Assembly: GCF_052324685.1 (NCBI RefSeq)
Contig: NC_135228.1
Location: 12,825,920 to 12,889,919 of the forward strand
From: Brachyhypopomus gauderio
Taxonomy: Eukaryota > Chordata > Actinopteri > Gymnotiformes > Hypopomidae
DNA length: 64,000 nt
Direction of reading: 5' to 3'
Shown: positions 52,569-63,341 of the stretch, one piece after another
Layout of the letters: each line of letters opens with the position of its first letter
Position numbering within the stretch: the first letter of the stretch is position 1
Translations under genes and position numbers: made by a program
Notes under the pieces: model-generated
What the model was told of the DNA's origin: nothing
The model's input: the letters and a program-made list of their open reading frames with translations, nothing else
The model's database searches: none

Positions 52569-55189
52569 GAACTCTGGGTTCTTCAAGGCAAATGAGTGAG
52601 CAATGAAACCACATTGCCACAGGTTTCATCATGTGCAGGTATATAGAGGGGCTCAATGAAATGATGTATAAAACACGACCAGAGACAAGCTGTACTTACA
52701 TGAAGTGAGTCAACACAGTGTCTCCCATGAGACCGGAACGAATCAGGTGCTTCTTGGTGATGTCATAAACAGGAAGCTCTACACCAACCACAATAGCTGC
52801 TCGTTGTGCTGTGGGGATGACACCCTACAACAGAAAAGCAGTCTAGTTACCAAGTCAGCCAAAAACAAAAGATGGATACTCAACATCTCGCAATAAACCT
52901 TCACTCCTCAAATTCGTCAAGGCATACAAAAAGCCACCCCATATATAGCTTGGAAGAGTGACCAGTCCCCTGATCTAGTACTTTGTAGAATCACCTTTTG
53001 CTTTAATTACAGCAATCAGTGTGTTTGGATCAGAGACTTTGCAGACCTAAACTGGTAAACATTTGTCCATTTCTCCCTGCAGAGTTTTTCAAGCTCAGTC
53101 AAATTTTGTGGTGACCAGCAGTGCACTGCCCTCCAAGTCCATCCACAGATTTTATATTAGGATTTATTTCAGGGATCTGACTTTGTCACTGAAGGACATT
53201 CAGCCCTTTATCCTTAAGCCACTGCTTTGGTTTTTGGCCAACGTGTTCAGGGACATCGCTGTGCTGGAAGGTATCGTGTATCGCTGGTGCTGTGCTTGGT
53301 TTTCACCAAACACACCACTTGGAGTTCAGTCCAAAAAGATCCATCTTGGTCTCTAACGAGTGTTTTTTTGGCGAGGCCCAACATGGCATGCCGTCAGGAG
53401 CAGCTTCTTCCTTGCTATCCTGCCATCTAGCCAAGCTTTGGGTAAAGCTCACATCGTGCTCACATGCACAGACCGACCAGTTTGGAGGGACAGCTTCATC
53501 TTGGCCTGGTGTTAGCGGTACAGTACCATATGCTTTCCTCGGCTTGATAATGGACTGAATGCTACTCGGAGCGTAATATTTCAGTATACATGTTAAGAAG
53601 CCTTTCCACAACCTGATCATGTAGCCCTTTTGAAAGCAGTGTTCCAACCACAATGAATGTGTGTGTTACCATGCACTACCAGTAGGGGTTTATTTAACAG
53701 CTGGGTTTATTCTGTTCAAACTGATGTAAGGTTTGGGTCAATTAACCTGGTGTGTGACCTGAAAGGTAATTGGTAAAATGCTTAGCTACTTATCCAAACC
53801 AGACATTTTAACAATTAAATATAATTTATCAGATTTTTTAAGTGTAATTTTCACTTTGATTTGATTATACTGTGTAATATCAGCCTCAGTTTTATGGTAT
53901 AGTGTGAAATTGATTTAGATAGGATATGATTTTCTATAAGCACAGAGTTTTATCCAATTAAGAATGGTATTATATAGTATGTCTGATATGTTAAGTTGCC
54001 AAATTGCCAATTGTGCCTTTAAATCCAATCGGAATTAATAGTCCGCATTTACCCATCTGTGCAGTGAGAACACACACACACCATCAGAAAGAGGTGACCA
54101 AGCACACCTTAGAAGGACTGCTTATAAACTACAGCAGTCACATTACGCATACATACAGCTGATATGATTGACATGGGAAATCAATCTACGAATCATTATT
54201 AACTTGGTGTACAACAAACAGGCTCCTGACAGACTAATTAAACAAACAAATATATAACCACACCGTTGTATCGTCAAATTTTGCCACCGATTAAGTTCCA
54301 CCCACAAAACATGCGTGTGTGATAAACACAAATATGGTTCAGGACTACTGCAAAGGATTTGAACCCAATATATTCAAATTAATGTTAATTTCCCTCTTAT
54401 CGATCAAACATAAAGCATGTAAAGGTTCAGCTTGATCTGATGTTGGGATGTTGCCGATATCTTTTATTGTGCTCCAGATTGACATACATTCACCAAAATC
54501 AACAGACGTCAGAATCATGTGGCAAAAAAGTGCCATGAGTTTTAGGAGTTTTTCCAAATATGCACATATCTGGAAGAAAGAATATGCATGTGGTAAGCGG
54601 GCTGTTTTAATTGCCAAAATGTTTTTAAATGTTTTCATACTCCAGTAAATATTTTATAGCAATTTTTGGAGACTGGTTGAAAATCCTAGAACTAGTTTGG
54701 AAAAGTAGATTTAGCATATTATGCAAATGAGCAATAAATTCATCAGAAACTAATGGTAGGAACCTTGGGGAAATCATCAGAAGACGAGCATTACCCTAAG
54801 AGAATAAAGATGCTGATCAGTATTAGAGTCCAAACTCCAAACGCTTGCAACACTTGTAAATATGCCAGTGGTTCTTATTTTTCTCATCTTAAATGAAATG
54901 TGCAGAAAAGTCTGTATGGCCCTAGAACACCAAACACTGTAGCAAGGTGCAGCTCAAACGAATAAAAGAATCTTCATTGGCCTGATGGTGGTGTTGCAGA
55001 ACATCGTTTGACATTGAGATAACTTTAACGGAACCTTCCCTCCGTCCTGTAGGGGGCGCTGCACAGACTCACCCTCCACAGGCCTCTGGTTCCCTCTGTC
55101 TGGTAGATGTTGATGAAGTTGGCCATCATGCTGCCCTGCAGCAGACTGCCCTGAGCCTGCATGCGTATCTATGCACCAAGCAGAGAGCA

Positions 55190-55255
<66 letters not shown>

Positions 55256-58200
55256 CCTTCACCTTTCTGCTTCAGCCTCGCACGGAGGATTTTCCCCCAT
55301 GAATAACCCAGTGAGCTGCAGCTTGTGTAAATAAATGACACACGGACGCTACCACTCCAACCACTCAGGAGCAAATACGCTTAAAAGCCCTAAGGGGATA
55401 ACGCGTGGGCTTTTTAATGTAGCGTATATTAGGTATACCATGATGTGGAACTGGCACCATGTAAATAATAAGAAATAAAATGTATTGATTTTTTACTTGA
55501 TATGAAGAAATTTTACTTGATATGAAGAAAAAATTATTCACGTTTCTTTAGATCAAGTGCTACTTTCTCATTTTATTAATTTCTTCGTATTTACTAGAAC
55601 ACAAATGTGCAAGTGCTGCATTAAATTAAAGTTACATGCATTTCCAATCTAATATGTAATGTCCATTTTATTACATGCAATACATACAATATGTTCAAAA
55701 TCTATAGGCGTACTGTGCTCCAAACAGGTTTAGGTTGTCATATTTTGAACCCCAAACCACCACATTTCAGAATATAAATTTGAGTCTATACCAAGATACC
55801 AAAAAAATTAATGCCACCCAACTGTAGTGATGGAATCGTTAATCTAGTAATAATCTAGTAACTACAACATCAACCATTGCCAGTTTCTTACCTTAAGCAC
55901 ATCAGTGGGGTTTGCTAAGGAGGAGGACAGAACTCCAGACACCACGCCACAGAACACGTTGATAACCATGGTCTCCTCTGCAAAGAATGAATAGCAGTAG
56001 ATGATGTCAAGGTCCTTTCCACGTTGTTCAGAAAAGACTAAAGCACAGAGTCAAGGCAAAGAAAAGCAATGGAAGGTGCCGGAACGTCTACTTCTGATCA
56101 CAGCTCACGCACCCTGCAGACGCAATAATAAACAAGACGTGTGTGTGTGGGCATGGATTAAATAAAGTCCACCTTAGACTGGTTGATTTGACATTTACTT
56201 AGGGGGACAAGCCTGAAAGGTTTGTATATTCTATTTTAAAATATCCCTATATGTATTTCCCTGATTAGGGAAAACAAAGAAAATAAATGTAGGGGCACCA
56301 TTAGCGTAGAACAAGGCTACACCCCATTAACGTAGAACAAGGCTACACCCTAACAGTGCTCGTCAACAGTGGTGAGAGACTCTTATGGCCAAATGCATTA
56401 GTGTTAGTCCCCACTTTAATGCTGTTAACACTGCGTACAGGCACAGGAGGAAGAGCAGACAAGAACTGAAATAACAATGACGATCAAGTTTTGAACAACT
56501 GCTACAGGAATCGCTTGTATCAAAAAGCCTGTATGAAAATAAGCAAATCAACAGTGAAGGATGGGTCACTGTTGGGGTTTCCAACGGTTCGCCGCAGGGA
56601 CTCGAGCTGCAGGGATGCTGCTCCAAATAAGCCTGCGCTGGGGGTTTCAGGCGGCAACGCGCCACCTCCCTACACCACCCGCCCTACACCACCCGCCCTA
56701 CACCACCTCCCGTTTGGCCTGCACACCCGTGTCGGACATGCACTCGTCCTTTCAGAGACCGTTAATGGAGGTGCGGGAAAGTTTTATGGAACATAACACA
56801 GGCCGCAGGTAAGCCCTGTTAAAGTACCACTCGCTAAACAGCAGGTTAACCAACAGATCCTTTATAAGGATCACCTTAATTCGTGTTGGCTCAAAAAAAT
56901 CCTTAATTAGCTTCATGTTCATGAATACAGCTAGTCGGGTTAAATAAGAACATCAGGTTTTAATTGAACCCCTGCCGATGTAGACCCGGTGAGGCGAATC
57001 ATCCATGCACCACTGATTCAGCTTAAACGAGACTGGCAGTGTTACGGGCGAGACGAGCCCTCTCGCAGGCAGGAGCCGCATTCCAACGGCAAACAAACCA
57101 CCTCAAAGACCCGCTGCAAAGACCCGCCTCAAAGACCCGCCTCAAAGCGCGAGATGTTCCAGTGCAAGCAGATGTTCCCGAGAGCAGGCGAGGTGTGTGG
57201 ACCGTACGGAGGGAACGTTTGTTTTTCGAAAGCGAGATGCAGCGACTGACACTTTGATAGACAGGGAAGTGTGTGATAAGGTAACTTCCACAAACTCGTA
57301 CAAGTGGTCAAGAGGGTTTCATCTGTGTGGTTGCTTCGCTTCCTCAAAATACCATGGGGGCAAACACAAAAAGAGGTTGCACATTGACTATTTTCTGCGT
57401 CAGTGATGGAAATGGATTGCTGGTGTGTGTTCAGGACACTATACTCATGTTGAATACTTTCCTCTTAGTGTTCTCTTAGAATCCAAACTGTAATTGCATC
57501 CAAAACTTTGCAGGCTAAAGGCAAGAGGCATCTAATTTTATTGACTAGTTAGTTAGTCAGTGAAAAGGTCCTGTCCTATATGGAACAGTAGTAATGCAAG
57601 AACAGGGGTCTGTTTTGATCACAGGTAAGGCAAAACCATCAGGTACCAAACCAGACCAGATGGGCGGGTCGCAAGTGGGGGGAAAATGAAGCAGAGGGGT
57701 CATCATCCACACTCACCTTCAGGATGGCTCACAAACAGCTTCTTAAGTGTGTTGTACGTGCCGATCTTAATCGTTCCATACGAGGCTTGTCTTAGGAGCG
57801 CGGGCGAAATCCTATAAAACAAAGAACACACGATAAGACAAGAGGAAAACCGGTACAACCACACGAGACGGCTTGCGTTCGTCCCCCCGACTGGAGCAGG
57901 ACGCCCTGAGTGACGGACAGACTGCAGAAGGCGGAGGATTAATTACGATTGGATGGAAACTGTGGATTGACAGTGCTTAGTTTCCACCAGCCCAATGCAG
58001 CCCAATGCCAAGTCGCGTATCGGCTGTGGGCTGATACGAAGGAGGGCTGGCTAGACTTTTGGGATTATCTGCAGCTTTCTTGCTAAAAATTATCCAAATT
58101 CTACAAACACAGGCTTGGCTGATGCCAACTTTCAAGAAAGCACAAACATTAGCAAATCAATGAGGAGCTCAATGACAGGCTTTGAGTTGCACGGTCAATG

Positions 58201-59146
58201 CACATACTATCCATGCAGCCTTGACCAGACTATCCAGTATCTCCAGTACTCAGCATGATGGGGGTGGGAGGGAGGGGGGGGGGGGGGGGGGGGTCATAGC
58301 TACATATCTGTGTACAACATGTGGTTTCGATATCATCTATATTTAGATTTTTGCAACTAGGTCGACCACTGAGGCTTATAAGATAGAAGTGATCTTTGAG
58401 AAGACTTCACCGAATCACTGCATATGACCCAAAGCCTAACAGTGGTTACAACGTACAACAGAGAGACCTCGCCAGAACAAAAGGCCTCTTAACAAAAGGA
58501 ACAGCATGAGGTTCAACTCTCCAGTGAGAAAACCCTCTAGAGCCGTCTCCCTGCACACAGCACCACGGCCTCCCCACCGATGCTCCTACCCGGAGTACAG
58601 CGCCCGGACGCCCTCCTCCCGTCCAATCCGGAGCAGGGCGTGGAACATGCCTCTGTATCGCACCTCCATACACTGGGACTGGCCTTGTACCTGCAGGCGC
58701 GTTTTCGTCAGGTCGATGGGGAAGGTACCTGCATGTAGTTTCAAATAAATAACAGAGAAAAAAAAATGCAATTTTAAAAAGCTTGAATATGTAAGGTGAC
58801 AGCTTAGTTGTAAGGAACGGAGCAAACAAGCACAATGTTATATTTTCATCCAGCAAGCAAATGAAGAAAACTGGTCAGCAGTTTAGTCCCTTACCTGCAT
58901 GCATGCATATTTTATATATATATATATATATGCTGTATTCAAAGCACACATGATACATTAACAGACGGTTTCCATTCAGACACTATATTATCATGGGCCA
59001 AGCATGACAATATGAAATTATGATGTTTCTGCGGCGATACAGAACAAGAGCATCGTTTAAAAACAGCAGGTGCACCGCTCACCAAATTCGGCGACGATAG
59101 AGGCCATCCCCCCGTAGACAAACGGTTTCCAGTTCAGGTTTGCCAT
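52016..59146 (-). CDS. slc25a14: Mitochondrial carrier Slc25a14 (UCP5/BMCP1), 8 coding exons
   Basis: Inner-mitochondrial-membrane carrier of the UCP-like branch; UCP5 and its paralogue SLC25A30 exchange small inorganic anions and dicarboxylates and may cause mild uncoupling. Eight minus-strand exons of 64, 139, 95, 86, 96, 125, 214 and 42 bp join in phase to 286 codons plus stop, the length of short UCP5. All three carrier signatures are present: [16 protein letters not shown] and PVDVVRTR. The start [20 protein letters not shown] matches SLC25A14 (IVAEFG) rather than SLC25A30 (ITAECG), although PIDL and [12 protein letters not shown] are SLC25A30-like; the gpr119 neighbour also favours slc25a14. 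The family is certain, the paralogue likely. An upstream in-frame extension is discussed under findings. Confidence 0.92.
52274..52487 (-). CDS. slc25a14: slc25a14 coding exon 7
   Basis: 214 bp, from [20 protein letters not shown] through [18 protein letters not shown] to [13 protein letters not shown], the third carrier repeat. Donor GTATCC. The open frame beyond the donor (VSFISIIV...) is intron. The acceptor is CTGCAG at the end of a long CT repeat. Confidence 0.95.
52492..52564. repeat. (GA)n microsatellite at the slc25a14 exon 7 acceptor
   Basis: About 36 GA units, read as (CT)n on the coding strand, ending five bases before the exon. Confidence 0.95.
52700..52824 (-). CDS. slc25a14: slc25a14 coding exon 6
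   Basis: 125 bp: [40 protein letters not shown]. Acceptor CTGTTGTAG, donor GTAAGT. Ends in phase 2 and completes an Ile codon with exon 7. Confidence 0.95.
52960..53560. repeat. Degraded transposon-derived repeat in intron 5
   Basis: Phrases such as ACTTTGTAGAATCACCTTTTGC and GGAGTTCAGTCCAAAAAGAT are typical of widely dispersed fish DNA-transposon sequences. Overlapping ORFs of 60-116 codons on both strands fit a decayed transposon, not a gene. Boundaries are approximate. Confidence 0.5.
53561..55072. other. Rest of slc25a14 intron 5
   Basis: AT-rich, no exon. Near 54050-54085 the sequence CATCTGTGCAGTGAGAACAC repeats the tail found beside the SINE at 60520. Confidence 0.4.
55073..55168 (-). 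CDS. slc25a14: slc25a14 coding exon 5
   Basis: 96 bp: [32 protein letters not shown]. Acceptor GGTGCATAG, donor GTGAGT, phase 0 at both ends. Confidence 0.95.
55191..55254. repeat. (CA)n microsatellite
   Basis: About 32 CA units, 22 bases upstream (in gene direction) of exon 5. Confidence 0.95.
55892..55977 (-). CDS. slc25a14: slc25a14 coding exon 4
   Basis: 86 bp: [20 protein letters not shown] then LANPTDVLK, the second carrier signature. Acceptor TTTGCAG, donor GTAAGA. Confidence 0.95.
55978..57716. other. slc25a14 intron 3
   Basis: No exon supported. It holds short tandem units: 14 bp around CCTACACCACCCGC near 56670-56708 and 13 bp CTCAAAGACCCGC near 57102-57147. 56500-57400 is more GC-rich with overlapping ORFs of 80-100 codons that lack domains. 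Confidence 0.4.
57717..57811 (-). CDS. slc25a14: slc25a14 coding exon 3
   Basis: 95 bp: [31 protein letters not shown]. Acceptor GTTTTATAG, donor GTGAGT. Confidence 0.95.
58274..58293. repeat. G20 homopolymer
   Basis: Twenty consecutive G in slc25a14 intron 2. Confidence 0.9.
58590..58728 (-). CDS. slc25a14: slc25a14 coding exon 2
   Basis: 139 bp: [46 protein letters not shown]. First carrier signature. Acceptor ACATGCAG, donor GTAGGA. Confidence 0.95.
59083..59146 (-). CDS. slc25a14: slc25a14 coding exon 1
   Basis: 64 bp: ATG then [20 protein letters not shown], donor GTGAGC. The ATG has a purine three bases before it and a G after it and aligns with the short UCP5 isoform start. Confidence 0.93.
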
Positions 59147-59181
59147 TTCTGTTGCAGTCCCCTCGGCTTGGTGGAGACCTA
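59147..59181 (-). other. slc25a14: slc25a14 5'UTR segment with possible acceptor
   Basis: TTGCTGTTTTTAG on the minus strand, ending at 59182, could receive the upstream non-coding exon at 59798. The frame stays open above it. Confidence 0.45.
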
Positions 59182-59797
59182 CTAAAAACAGCAAAAACCC
59201 AAAATAGCTATAAAGAAGTTGTTTCAACCGCACATTGTAAAGCATCGTCCAGCCCGTTATTAATACACCCAGTGTAGTCAGCGGCATAGCCAAATGTGCA
59301 CCGGAAAAAAAAACCTGCATTAAAGATTCATGCAAGCGCCATCGCAAATCTGCGACAATTTCACTGGTTGCGGAATCTGTCAATCAGACAATAGCGGCGA
59401 GTGATTGGATGAAGTGATCTCCGCTTACACCCACTTCCGTTAGTGGGACGGTTGACTGACAGCGGTTCACAAATCTCCCAAACCGAGTCACATATTAAGT
59501 CCTTGGGATTCGCTTGTGACTAAAATGAATTAGAAATGCAGCAAAAATGCATTTAAAAAACTAGTGCTAGCTGTTTAATACGTGTGAAACATACAGTGCA
59601 ATTATATAGCGTTTTACAGGTAAATTAACCTACCTAGCAAGCTAACAGTATTCAACTAGTGCAATTAGCTAGCTGGCCGTTTAGCGAGCTAGCTGTCTCG
59701 CGAGGGTAGCTGCGAACTAAGAGAACTATTCTCACATCAGTAAAGTAAAAAAACAACGGACCTTTACATCTACAACTACCACATATAGCACACGTAC

Positions 59798-59935
59798 CTT
59801 AGACGGAGTGATGAAGTATTGTTCGCTATTTCATTTTTGACTCCATCATCCTGACAACAAGTGGGATCGCTTTACTTGCCACGCAAAACTTGGCGTGCTA
59901 GTTGTGTTTCAGTTGGCCATGATTAGAGGAGAAAC
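59798..59935 (-). other. slc25a14: Probable slc25a14 non-coding exon 1
   Basis: The minus strand reads CCGTCTAAG followed by the donor GTACGTG at 59797. It lies just downstream of an ETS-type site, so it fits a first exon. The 5' end is estimated. Confidence 0.45.
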
Positions 59936-59947
59936 AGGAACAACTTT

Positions 59948-59955
59948 CCGGAAGT
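59948..59955 (-). promoter_or_regulatory. slc25a14: ETS/NRF2-type promoter site
   Basis: CCGGAAGT on the plus strand, within the near-palindrome ACTTTCCGGAAGTT. A TGACGCAA (CRE-like) lies 17 bases further. Such ETS sites are typical of TATA-less promoters of mitochondrial-protein genes. Confidence 0.4.
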
Positions 59956-60510
59956 TCAACCCTCTTTCTGAGTGACGCAACACCCCCCACACTGTCCCCT
60001 CTCCAAAGTGACCCTGGAGCATGAACATCTCTGCATTCCCATTACAATTTGTGTGATTTGCAAATTACATCCAAGAATATACAAACCAGCAAAATACATT
60101 GCTCCCAACAGTGTAAGAAACAATCAATTACCTCTTTAGTAGTTCTTCAGATATTCAGTATATGACTTCAAAGATTCAGAAGGCATAGCTCACACAAAAC
60201 TCACTCACATAAAAACAGACATAATTTGATAATACAATGTTTACAGAGGAAGTCCAAGCATATTAAAGTATAGGCCTACATGTTAGAGCTAGATTGAAGT
60301 TTAAAGTTTGTAGTGTCAAACCAACAGTATCATTGCTTTTAAGAAAATTGTTAATGTGTATTAACACCCCAATTATACTAAAATGTAGGCTAGAAAAACA
60401 CTAACCAAAGTAACCTATTAGTAACCTTTTTACATGTCAGACTAGTACAGGCCCTACTGCAATCAAAATGCATTTTACATTATACAGGGAACAAACAAAA
60501 GCTCACTGTC
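59956..60510. other. Intergenic, AT-rich
   Basis: No gene or repeat recognised. Confidence 0.4.
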
Positions 60511-60516
60511 TTGAAA

Positions 60517-60538
60517 TGTATCCATCTGTGCAGTGAGA

Positions 60539-60570
<32 letters not shown>

Positions 60571-60745
60571 GATCACCAGGGGGCTGGTGACATATGCCCA
60601 GAGCAGTGGGCAGCCCTAGCCCGGCACCCAGGGAGCAGTTGGGGTTCAGTGCCTTGCTCAAGGGCATTTCAGCCTGGGAATCAAACCCACAACCCTCTGG
60701 TCACAAGACCAGTTTCCTAAACACCAGATCATGACTGGCCAACTG
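60517..60745 (-). mobile_element. tRNA-derived SINE
   Basis: On the minus strand GGCCAGTCATGATCTGGTG (A-box region) is followed by GGTTTGATTCCC (B-box), as in the 5' end of tRNA-derived SINEs. The body contains GCCTTGAGCAAGGCACTGAA-like and GCTGCCCACTGCTCTGGGC sequence known from a common fish family. A CA repeat and GTTCTCACTGCACAGATGG form the tail. Confidence 0.6.
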
Positions 60746-61160
60746 AATAGAAAATTAAAACTTTACTTATGTATAATAGACAAGCACATTTACTCTATTA
60801 CATTCTACCATACTGTTGAGTATTGACTTCGAGGATAAATAGGTATGTTACCTTTTGACTGGAAATAATAAATAAATAAATAAATAAGACAATTTAGGTT
60901 TATTTCATTTATTTAACTGATCGATCCAGTCAAAAAGCATAATGTGAATGCATAAATGCATTTCATTCTTAACTGGGAATGCATCCAAATCAAGGCAATT
61001 ATTAAAGAAAGTCTTTTGCAGAACACTCTCACCTGCTGTTATTCGGTCACATGGAACATATGAACTGTACAGTGTCATGGTTTTCCCATATGTCCAGTGA
61101 CCATGCAGTGTTTATAATATAAAGCCTTTAACATGACCCCAAACCTCAAATAAAGCATAC
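60746..61160. other. Intergenic, AT-rich
   Basis: An AATA repeat lies near 60867-60890. Nothing else recognised. Confidence 0.4.
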
Positions 61161-61167
61161 ATTCACG

Positions 61168-61277
61168 TTGTGGACAGGTTTCATATGCTGTGGACAGGTT
61201 TCACACGTTGTGGACAGGTTTCATATGCCGTGGACAGGTTTCACACGTTGTGGACAGGTTTCACACGTTGTGGACAG
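61168..61277. repeat. 20-bp minisatellite, about 5.5 copies
   Basis: The unit GTTGTGGACAGGTTTCACAC alternates with a variant ending CATATGC. It produces a short repetitive ORF (FHTLW) that is not a gene. Confidence 0.9.
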
Positions 61278-61535
61278 CAATTAACCAGCATTCTGGAGTA
61301 TCAACTGGAGCTATAACCAAGTCCTTAACCAAGCAATTATTCCATACGCGCACACCAGCAACCTGGTCACAACAGTGACATTATATTCAATTACTTATGG
61401 CTTAAAATTACCATTACATGTGTTAGAAAAAAGCATTATTATAAGTGAAAAAAGCATATAAAACAATTCTCCGTGTTACTAAAAAGGCTTCCATTGTCAA
61501 ATGGAGACTTATTTGAATGTTGATGTGCTCTAAGG

Positions 61536-62224
61536 CTAATGATGCAATGGCAGTGATATAGAAAACTCTTGTGATGAAGACCGTAGATGATCTTGGTGGT
61601 GGTGCCTCCTCTCTGGTCTGAAGATAGAGTGGCATGACCTCACAGTGTGGTATGAAGCAGCCTCACTACACGTTGGTACAGCTTCTGAGCAACTGTTAGC
61701 AGGTTCCTGTAGCAGATCCAAGGGAAGACGCCAGCTGTTAATTTTGATGTCTAATGAACAATGGAAGCCATTTTGAAAGATGTATATGAAATATAATGGG
61801 TTAGATTTGCAACAAGATCTAACCCAATATTCTGCATTGAAGTCTTGGTGTTGGTTTTGGTTTCTATTAATTACTGAGTTATTATGTTATTATGAGTAAG
61901 CCCTAAGATAGCTTCACCTTACTTTCATCTTTATCCAAAGTACAGCCTGAACAAACACCGCCACCACCCTAGCACACTAGCATCCTGGCACGTTGCAGAC
62001 ACATTACTATAGCAACAAATAGCTTAAAGGCAGGGCACTGTGCACACACTACATACCATCAATGAGAAGCAGGAGAAAATCCAAAAACCAGTGTACATGA
62101 CAACTGCAGAACAAATGTTAAAACAGTAAGCAGAAACTCACCGGCTGCCATGAGAGACACAGTTATTCCTTTCTGAGTGAAGGCAAAATAGAGAGGCCAG
62201 GCAGTACACACAACACAACACCAT
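61536..62224 (-). other. Speculative two-exon secreted-peptide ORF
   Basis: Exon A (62142-62224) begins ATG with a good context and encodes MVLCCVYCLASLFCLHSE, signal-peptide-like, ending at a GTGAGT donor in phase 2. Exon B (61536-61734) follows acceptor TTAACAG in matching phase and runs RWRLPLDLLQEPANSCSEA to a stop, 93 residues in all. The pyrimidine tract is poor and I know no homologue. Chance is the likelier explanation. Confidence 0.15.
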
Positions 62225-62342
62225 GGACAGTAGTCTCCTCTTTAAGGACATCTTCACCTCCACACCCTGAGGGACCTCACAGGTGTAATTACCTCCTTAC
62301 TCGGTTAAGGATAAGCTAAGAAGTTGTAGATATGTGTTGCCA

Positions 62343-62400
62343 GCCTACAGTCTAGTGCAAGCTGCACTAATGGGGGTGCAGCTTGCACTAGACTGTAGGC
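62343..62400. repeat. Perfect 25-bp inverted repeat (hairpin)
   Basis: Left arm 62343-62367 (GCCTACAGTCTAGTGCAAGC...) and right arm 62376-62400 are exact complements around an 8-base loop. Confidence 0.9.
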
Positions 62401-63312
62401 TAGTGCTGCACTCTAAAGCACTGAACAGTCTAGCAGGACTGCTGTTTGGAAAGGGCATTATATTGAACCATGGCCATAAAAAAGATCTTTCCCTGGTATG
62501 AAGTGCATTATGAGGAGTGTGTGCCCGTTGCTGAAACATGTTGTGTGTTTGAGGGACAGTGTTGTGAAGTACAGGACCCGTAGGGGCTGCAGTTGAAGAG
62601 GAACTTGGAATGGATTCTTGATCTCTGTTGTAATAACCATTAAAAAGTCAAACAAATTGATCTATGCTGTCTTCTACAGATTTCCCATGAACACAAATAG
62701 CGCCCTGGTCTGCCTCCAATATTCTGCAAAGTGTTTTGGTTGATATTTGGGAAATATATTTTCACTCATGGGTTATGATGCCATTTTATTGATGCTCTCT
62801 TTTTATATATATAGTATATCTTCCAAGAATGAGGAATATTATTACTAACCTTACTATCACTGGTTTTCTGGGATCTGTTTGAGATCGATACATTTTCTAG
62901 GTTTATTTTAAGGATGCGTCTCAGGCACAGAACAAACACACCCAAGCGGTTTTGCCATTTTGTCAGTGCGTGCTAAAATAACAATATCATAATTAACCAA
63001 GCAACATGATTGTGTCACTTAAATGATGTTTTCTGCTAATGCGTTGAATTCCAAATGCTATGCTGATGGAAAACAGTATCTTTCAGCAGGAAGTATGTAC
63101 TTAGAGATGCACTGATGGGACTTGAATCACCGCCAGCCTGGACAAGGGTCGAATCAACAAAACCACAGCAGAGGCTGAGGACATCCTTCGCCCCTGTGGT
63201 GAAGAGACGCCTATCTGCACACAGCATTCCCGCTCCTGACAGATGACACTTTAGTCTGCTGCTTAAACCGAAGGGCCACAAACGATGCAGATTTCTTATT
63301 CAATATTTTTCA
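62401..63312. other. gpr119 upstream region
   Basis: No coding gene supported. 63036-63281 is open on the minus strand without a recognised domain and may be gpr119 leader or repeat. The segment before 63313 ends in TATTTTTCAG, a possible acceptor for the gpr119 coding exon. Confidence 0.35.
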
Positions 63313-63341
63313 GGGGAAATTCCAGGACCTGAGAACAGAAA

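Noticed and set aside
53063-53653. ORFs of 67-116 codons on both strands in slc25a14 intron 5
   Set aside because: They fall in transposon-like repeat sequence, overlap in several frames and show no domain.
56363-57406. Cluster of 66-101-codon ORFs in slc25a14 intron 3
   Set aside because: No recognisable domain, overlapping frames on both strands and short tandem units; slc25a14 exons 3 and 4 already join in phase without them.
60590-60745. A genuine tRNA gene
   Set aside because: The A- and B-box-like sequences are diverged, no cloverleaf closes, and a SINE body with a repeat tail follows; it is a tRNA-derived SINE.
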